In this document: positions 6,272 to 9,417 of the stretch, piece by piece | Layout: each line of letters starts with the position of its first letter | Numbering within the stretch: the first letter of the stretch is position 1 | Assembly (NCBI GenBank): GCA_934373235.1 | Contig: CAKROW010000081.1 | Location: 1 to 9,417 of the forward strand | Length of the DNA stretch: 9,417 bases | Source: an uncultured Blautia sp. | GTDB taxonomy: Bacteria; Bacillota; Clostridia; Lachnospirales; Lachnospiraceae | Reading direction: 5' to 3' | Program-made: the position numbers and the translations under genes | Notes under the pieces: generated by a model | Databases searched by the model: none | What the model saw: the letters and a program-made list of their open reading frames with translations, nothing else | Told to the model about the DNA's origin: nothing

Positions 6272-7483
6272 ATGAGTAAAGTAACAAGCCCTATTATGAC
6301 AGACGAAACAGGAAAGGATATTGCAGAAAAACTCCATACCCTGAACATTTTGAAAGGTATAGAAGTGGGGAGTAATCTGGAGAAAGTAACAACCATGCAG
6401 GAGATCAGAAGAATCGTGCAGTCAGGAAAGGCTGCGGATGTCTTCCAGATTGGCGACCAGATCATCGTTCCGTGGACAGACACCAAAACCGGAACAAAAT
6501 ACTCTGTACCGATGGATGTGATCAAGATTGCAAACGTCACCCTGAAGGATGGATCAGAGGTTCCTGGTCTTTATTTACAGTGGCATTATGCAACACCGTT
6601 CGGCGTACAGTTCGACCAATACGAAGCATTCTACAAAGCAGAGTCAGAGCTTCCAGCTGGCACCTACAACATCATTGTTGGAGCAAACTGGGGAAATAAC
6701 TGTAAGGCAAACGAGACCTACCAGTTCACACTGACTAAGCCGGTGCCAGCAGGCGGTCTCCTGGCTGGATTCTATGGAATGCCCGATCAGGCCCCAACAG
6801 CCTGGAAAGTATATTCTTTCGCAGATGGAAACAGCGCAGCCATTGAAACGGTGTCCGTGACAGCCGGATCCGGAGGCACAAACCTGGGAACCTTCCTTCC
6901 TGCTGGTGATGGAAAGGTGAACAGTCTACACCGCCTGGCTTATGGCTATAACAGATATAGTCAGAGCGCACTCAGACAGTGGCTGAACAGTGATGCAGCC
7001 GCAGGAGAGTGGTGGGCTTCTCAGAATGACTACGACAGAGCCCCTGATCAGCTGTCCCAGAAGGATGGATTCCTGAAAGGGTTCGAGGCTGACTTCCTGG
7101 AGTGCATCCAGCCGGTCAAAGTGGTCACAGCCCTGAATACCGTAACCGACAAAGCTGACGGAGAGACGGAAGTTACTTATGATAAGTTCTTCCCTCTGTC
7201 CCTGGAAGAAATGTACATCGAGCCACAGCTGGCTGGAGAAGGTGAGGCTTGCCCTTACTGGAAACATGCTTCAGGACTGGCTACCAAGATGAAACAGTAC
7301 CAGACATATCCACAGATCAGAACCTTCGCGATTGAAAACCACGTCTCACCGCAGGCCGTGCGACTGCGTTCAGCTATTCGCGGCAACGCCTGCATTACGT
7401 GGGGTGTGAACGCGTCGGGCTACGTCAACAACTACAGCGCGATCAGCGCGCATCGGTGCGCCCCGGCTTGCGCAATCTGCTAA
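6272..7483 (+). CDS. DGR target: variable receptor-binding tail protein
   Basis: 403 residues, with GAGGAGGAA at 6257-6265 before the ATG. The N-terminal ~150 residues are probably the attachment part plus a beta domain (VFQIGDQIIVPW, then GVQFDQYEAFYKA). The C-terminal half has marks of the DUF6273 / C-type-lectin-like fold of DGR target proteins: RLAYGYNRYSQSALRQWLNS (residues 221-240), KFFPLSLEEMYI (305-316), and the variable end. The VR covers residues 358-400. Compared with the translated TR, changed residues are A362, I369, C374, I375, G378, Y384, Y388, S389, S392, H394 and A399. All but the last replace Asn codons; A399 replaces Asp. The protein stops three codons after VR. The expected role is host receptor binding at the tail tip, with diversity supplied by the DGR. 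Confidence 0.92.
   Translation: MSKVTSPIMTDETGKDIAEKLHTLNILKGIEVGSNLEKVTTMQEIRRIVQSGKAADVFQIGDQIIVPWTDTKTGTKYSVPMDVIKIANVTLKDGSEVPGLYLQWHYATPFGVQFDQYEAFYKAESELPAGTYNIIVGANWGNNCKANETYQFTLTKPVPAGGLLAGFYGMPDQAPTAWKVYSFADGNSAAIETVSVTAGSGGTNLGTFLPAGDGKVNSLHRLAYGYNRYSQSALRQWLNSDAAAGEWWASQNDYDRAPDQLSQKDGFLKGFEADFLECIQPVKVVTALNTVTDKADGETEVTYDKFFPLSLEEMYIEPQLAGEGEACPYWKHASGLATKMKQYQTYPQIRTFAIENHVSPQAVRLRSAIRGNACITWGVNASGYVNNYSAISAHRCAPACAIC
7344..7470 (+). repeat. DGR variable repeat (VR)
   Basis: 127 bases at the 3' end of the target gene, aligning without gaps to TR at 7969-8095 (offset 625). It differs at 7355, 7356, 7377, 7391, 7392, 7395, 7403, 7404, 7421, 7433, 7437, 7446, 7451 and 7467. At each of these TR has A, while VR has G (6), T (5) or C (3). 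None of the 92 non-A positions of TR differs. Confidence 0.97.
7453..7470 (+). promoter_or_regulatory. Probable initiation-of-mutagenic-homing (IMH) site
   Basis: The 3' end of VR carries a 14-base A-free, GC-rich stretch (TCGGTGCGCCCCGG, 7453-7466) identical in TR (8078-8091). In the Bordetella phage DGR a GC-rich stretch followed by an IMH element marks the 3' boundary of sequence transfer and the place where cDNA synthesis is directed. The similarity ends 4 bases after this stretch, so VR and TR differ right at the boundary, as known for IMH versus its TR counterpart. The position fits; the exact element is inferred. Confidence 0.65.
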
Positions 7484-7491
7484 TCGGCTAA

Positions 7492-7517
7492 TCACGGGCG
7501 GACACCTCCGCCCGTGG
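7492..7517 (+). promoter_or_regulatory. Inverted repeat (hairpin/cruciform) downstream of VR
   Basis: CACGGGCGGA (7493-7502) pairs with TCCGCCCGTG (7507-7516), a perfect 10-base-pair stem with a CACC loop, plus one T-G wobble outside (7492/7517). It starts 22 bases after VR ends and 9 bases after the target stop codon. In the Bordetella phage DGR, a hairpin/cruciform just downstream of VR is needed for efficient retrohoming; the loop here is not the GNA-type loop described there. No T-run follows, so it is a poor terminator candidate. The right arm runs into the avd ribosome binding site, so it may also modulate avd translation. Confidence 0.75.
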
Positions 7518-7528
7518 AGGAGACAGAA

Positions 7529-7948
7529 ATGGTACGAAAAGACGAAAGAGGGGAAGGCAAGTTCGACACACAAACGAAAGCCTTGGAGCTTGCGACCTAT
7601 ACCGTAAACATAACAGATAATCACAAAGTATTTACACCAGACCACGAAGACACGACGAAGAAGATCGTGGCGTATGCGACAGACATATACCACAGGACAA
7701 GAGTGGCAAATAACATCCCATTCAAAACACCTGAGGCAGGAGCAGAGAGAAACCGACTCCAGAATATAGCTATCGCAGAATGCGAGAGTCTTCGATCAGA
7801 GATACAAATTGCAAAGATGATCTTCCACCTGCGAATGAAGCGGGTAAAATACTGGGATGATTTAATAGTGGAAGTGCATGATTTACTCCAGAAATGGAGG
7901 GATTCAGATGCCGACCGTTCCAGGAGAATGAAATCCCTGAGACGTTGA
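7529..7948 (+). CDS. avd: DGR accessory variability determinant (Avd)
   Basis: 139 residues from the ATG at 7529. The frame also has a GTG at 7514, but that lies in the hairpin arm and overlaps the Shine-Dalgarno; GGAGGA at 7516-7521 is 7 bases before ATG 7529, so ATG is preferred. The protein is small, basic and almost all helical, with helices suggested around residues 11-28, 39-62, 66-95 and 97-123, and a very basic end (RSRRMKSLRR). This fits Avd, a four-helix-bundle protein that forms a pentamer, binds the reverse transcriptase and template RNA, and is required for retrohoming. Location between VR and TR is the classical DGR position. The call relies on size, basic helical character and context; helix limits are estimates. 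Confidence 0.85.
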   Translation: MVRKDERGEGKFDTQTKALELATYTVNITDNHKVFTPDHEDTTKKIVAYATDIYHRTRVANNIPFKTPEAGAERNRLQNIAIAECESLRSEIQIAKMIFHLRMKRVKYWDDLIVEVHDLLQKWRDSDADRSRRMKSLRR

Positions 7949-7968
7949 CATAGGGCAGTAGGCTGTTA

Positions 7969-8095
7969 TCTCACCGCAGAACGTGCGACTGCGTTCAGCT
8001 AATCGCGGCAACGCCAACAATACGTGGAATGTGAACGCGTCGGGCAACGTCAACAACAACAACGCGATCAACGCGAATCGGTGCGCCCCGGATTG
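7969..8095 (+). repeat. DGR template repeat (TR)
   Basis: 127 bases holding 35 adenines, 14 of which are altered in VR. Read in the VR frame it contains 14 AAC/AAT (Asn) codons, including four in a row at 8051-8062. AAY codons can be randomised at the first two positions to reach 15 amino acids but never a stop. The sequence is otherwise GC-rich. Its last 18 bases (8078-8095) are the counterpart of the VR IMH region. Confidence 0.97.
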
Positions 8096-8171
8096 GATAC
8101 TTTAGACGTGCGAAAAGACTTCACATAGTGAGGTTGCAGGGAAATGAAGTATGCAAGGAGCCGAAAGCCCT

Positions 8172-8185
8172 GCCACTACGGTGGC
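8172..8185 (+). other. Hairpin with UACG tetraloop in DGR RNA spacer
   Basis: GCCAC (8172-8176) pairs with GTGGC (8181-8185) around the loop TACG, giving C(UACG)G, one of the most stable RNA tetraloops. It lies 76 bases after TR. An alternative pairing of GCAGGG (8136-8141) with CCCTGC (8168-8173) would compete with its base. Confidence 0.6.
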
Positions 8186-8200
8186 GAACAATAGAACGGC

Positions 8201-8233
8201 GATGCGGTCAGCCTGCGGGCTGGTACCGCTATC
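8201..8233 (+). other. Long bulged hairpin upstream of the RT gene
   Basis: GCGGT (8204-8208) pairs with ACCGC (8225-8229), and CAGCC (8209-8213) with GGCTG (8218-8222), closing a TGCG loop with a GT bulge at 8223-8224. GAT (8201-8203) can add to ATC (8231-8233) across a one-base bulge. That is up to 13 base pairs, ending 18 bases before the RT ribosome binding site. It probably belongs to the folded spacer of the DGR RNA and may also influence RT translation. Confidence 0.65.
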
Positions 8234-8261
8234 CACGCCGCGACAACGACGGGGAGATGGA

Positions 8262-9332
8262 ATGGATACAGAAGATATAATAGGCTATGAAGCACTGTAT
8301 AATTCCATGATGAAATGCAAGAAGGGTGTCATGTGGAAGGACAGTACCGCGTTCTTCGTCCATAACTGGATGAGAGAGATCGGGAAGCTGGAAAGACAGC
8401 TGCATGATGGTACATACCAGGAGAGGTCTCCGAAGTTCTTCAAGGTGATGGAACCGAAAGAACGGGAGATCATGAGCATAGCATTCCGGGACAGAATGTA
8501 TCAGCGTTCCTTGAATGATGTGGAGATATATCCGAGATGTACGCGATCCTTTATTTATGATAACCACGCCTGCCAGACCGGGAAAGGTCCTGATCTGGCA
8601 AGGGAAAGGTTGAAATGCTTCCTGCAAAGATATTACCGAAAGCATGGAGCTGACGGTTGGGTCTTGCAATGCGATATAAAAGGCTACTACCCAAATATGA
8701 CCCACGACGTGGCGAAGGCCACCCTGCGGAAGTATCTTCCGGATGAAAGCTACCAGATGGCAGCCAGGATCCTGGATAACTTTCCGGGTGAAGTGGGATT
8801 CAATCCAGGCAGCCAGATCGTCCAGATTGTCGGTATCACAGCCCTAAACGACCTAGATCACTACATAAAAGAAAGACTCCTGATGGAGAATTATGAGCGA
8901 TATATGGACGATTCAGTTATGATACATCACGAAAGAGAGAAGCTGGAGACCTGCCTGGAGGCGATTGAAGGGAAACTTGCAGAGAAGGACATGAAGCTGA
9001 ATAAGAAAAAGACCAAAATATACAGTCTGAGAAAAGGGATCCTGTTCCTGGGCTTCTGGTTCTATCTGACAGACACCGGAAAAGTTATGGTACACATTGA
9101 TCCGAGAAAGGTGAAGCATGAACGCAGGAAACTGCGGAGAATGGTCGGACTGGCAAAGAAAGGCGAAAAGACACGGGAACAGATTGACGAGCATTTTGAT
9201 TCATGGATGAGACATGCTTCTTATGGTGACTCATATAATTTTCAAAAGAACATGAGAGAATTTTATAGAAGTTTATGGGAGGACAACGATAATGATGGAA
9301 TACAGGAGACTCAGCGGAACGATCGCGGATAG
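8262..9332 (+). CDS. DGR reverse transcriptase
   Basis: 356 residues from the ATG at 8262, which has GGGGAG at 8251-8256. The longer frame from 8151 is rejected because it would translate the structured spacer and lacks family-like sequence. It copies the TR RNA into adenine-mutagenised cDNA. Motifs: basic N-terminal region with KFFKVMEPKEREIMSIAF (58-75) and QRSLND for fingers; motif A in VLQCDIKGYYPNM with catalytic D138; motif B region VGFNPGSQIVQIVG (178-191); catalytic YMDD at 214-217; KLNKKKTK (245-252); and ILFLGFWFYL (260-269). No endonuclease or maturase domain follows, as in DGR enzymes and unlike group II intron proteins. The usual DGR motif-B 'SQ' is either S184-Q185 or, in another alignment, V187-Q188. 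The adjacent TR/VR pair makes the DGR assignment very firm. Confidence 0.95.
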   Translation: MDTEDIIGYEALYNSMMKCKKGVMWKDSTAFFVHNWMREIGKLERQLHDGTYQERSPKFFKVMEPKEREIMSIAFRDRMYQRSLNDVEIYPRCTRSFIYDNHACQTGKGPDLARERLKCFLQRYYRKHGADGWVLQCDIKGYYPNMTHDVAKATLRKYLPDESYQMAARILDNFPGEVGFNPGSQIVQIVGITALNDLDHYIKERLLMENYERYMDDSVMIHHEREKLETCLEAIEGKLAEKDMKLNKKKTKIYSLRKGILFLGFWFYLTDTGKVMVHIDPRKVKHERRKLRRMVGLAKKGEKTREQIDEHFDSWMRHASYGDSYNFQKNMREFYRSLWEDNDNDGIQETQRNDRG

Positions 9333-9417
9333 CCGCGAAAAAGAAGGTCTGAAGGCTGATGTAGAACGCCAGGAGGCAATATTGGAATATATCGCCCTGG
9401 CTGCCGATGTAGAGCTT
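9292..9417 (+). CDS. Partial small phage protein overlapping the RT gene end (continues past window)
   Basis: An open frame of 42 codons starts at ATG 9292 (or ATG 9295) inside the RT gene's last codons and runs off the window. GGGAGGA at 9277-9283, 8 bases before ATG 9292, strongly supports it. It overlaps the RT gene by 41 bases in another frame. The visible part is acidic and helical (RLSGTIADSREKEGLKADVE, then ILEYIALAADVEL), suggesting a short coiled-coil protein. I do not recognise the family. It could belong to the small genes that lie between tail fibre and holin/lysin in phages, but this is only a positional guess. Confidence 0.6.
   Translation, partial: MMEYRRLSGTIADSREKEGLKADVERQEAILEYIALAADVEL

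Larger units (their letters stand above)
7949..8261 (+). ncRNA. DGR template RNA region (TR plus structured 3' spacer)
   Basis: This 313-base stretch between avd and the RT gene has no convincing protein gene. It contains 20 bases of leader, the TR (7969-8095), then a 166-base spacer. In characterised DGRs the TR RNA includes flanking sequence, and the downstream spacer folds and helps prime cDNA synthesis. The spacer here contains two clear hairpins (8172-8185 and 8201-8233). RNA ends are not visible from sequence; I see no obvious promoter or terminator, so it may be cut from, or be part of, the operon transcript. Confidence 0.7.

Noticed and set aside
7492..7517. Rho-independent terminator after the target gene
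   Set aside because: The stem is strong but no run of T follows, and the next gene's ribosome binding site begins in the stem. A DGR target hairpin fits better.
7514..7528. GTG start for avd five codons earlier
   Set aside because: The GTG lies in the hairpin arm and overlaps the Shine-Dalgarno that serves ATG 7529.
8151..8261. N-terminal extension of the RT frame from ATG 8151 (37 extra residues)
   Set aside because: It overlaps the structured DGR spacer, shows no RT-like sequence, and ATG 8262 has a good ribosome binding site.
8262..9332. Group II intron or retron reverse transcriptase
   Set aside because: No maturase or endonuclease domain, no intron or msr/msd-like layout seen, and the TR/VR pair with adenine-specific changes is diagnostic of a DGR.

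Overview
This window is the distal part of a tail module from a phage or prophage with a contractile tail, ending in a diversity-generating retroelement (DGR). All genes are on the + strand. They are packed tightly, with 4- to 8-base overlaps and strong GGAGG-type ribosome binding sites. That translation style, the roughly balanced base composition and the gene order (which resembles the B. subtilis PBSX xkdO to xkdU order) suggest a phage of a Firmicutes host, probably a gut-type Clostridia. The host assignment is inference.

Layout: 1-1110 is the C-terminal part of a tape measure protein built on 42-44-residue repeats. 1124-1744 is a baseplate-region protein with a very basic Lys/Ala tail. 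1750-4337 holds the baseplate set: hub-like protein, small OB-fold-like protein, gp25/W-like wedge protein and baseplate J protein. 4348-5661 is a gpI-like protein linking baseplate and fibre, carrying three LDGSRKLDGSRTL repeats. 5679-6056 is a tail-collar/fibre N-terminal protein and 6071-6268 a small unknown protein.

The DGR occupies 6272 to 9332. The target gene (6272-7483) encodes a 403-residue receptor-binding-type protein whose last codons form the variable repeat, VR (7344-7470). A hairpin-forming inverted repeat follows (7492-7517), then the accessory gene avd (7529-7948), the template repeat TR (7969-8095), a structured RNA spacer (8096-8261) and a YMDD reverse transcriptase (8262-9332). 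TR and VR align without gaps over 127 bases and differ at 14 positions. At every one of them the TR base is A. This is the signature of adenine-specific mutagenic retrohoming. A further gene starts inside the 3' end of the RT gene and runs off the window.

How it would work together (family knowledge plus inference): the TR RNA is reverse transcribed by RT with Avd, adenines are randomised, and the cDNA replaces VR. The surface-exposed residues at the tip of the tail protein are thereby rewritten and the phage can change the receptor it binds.
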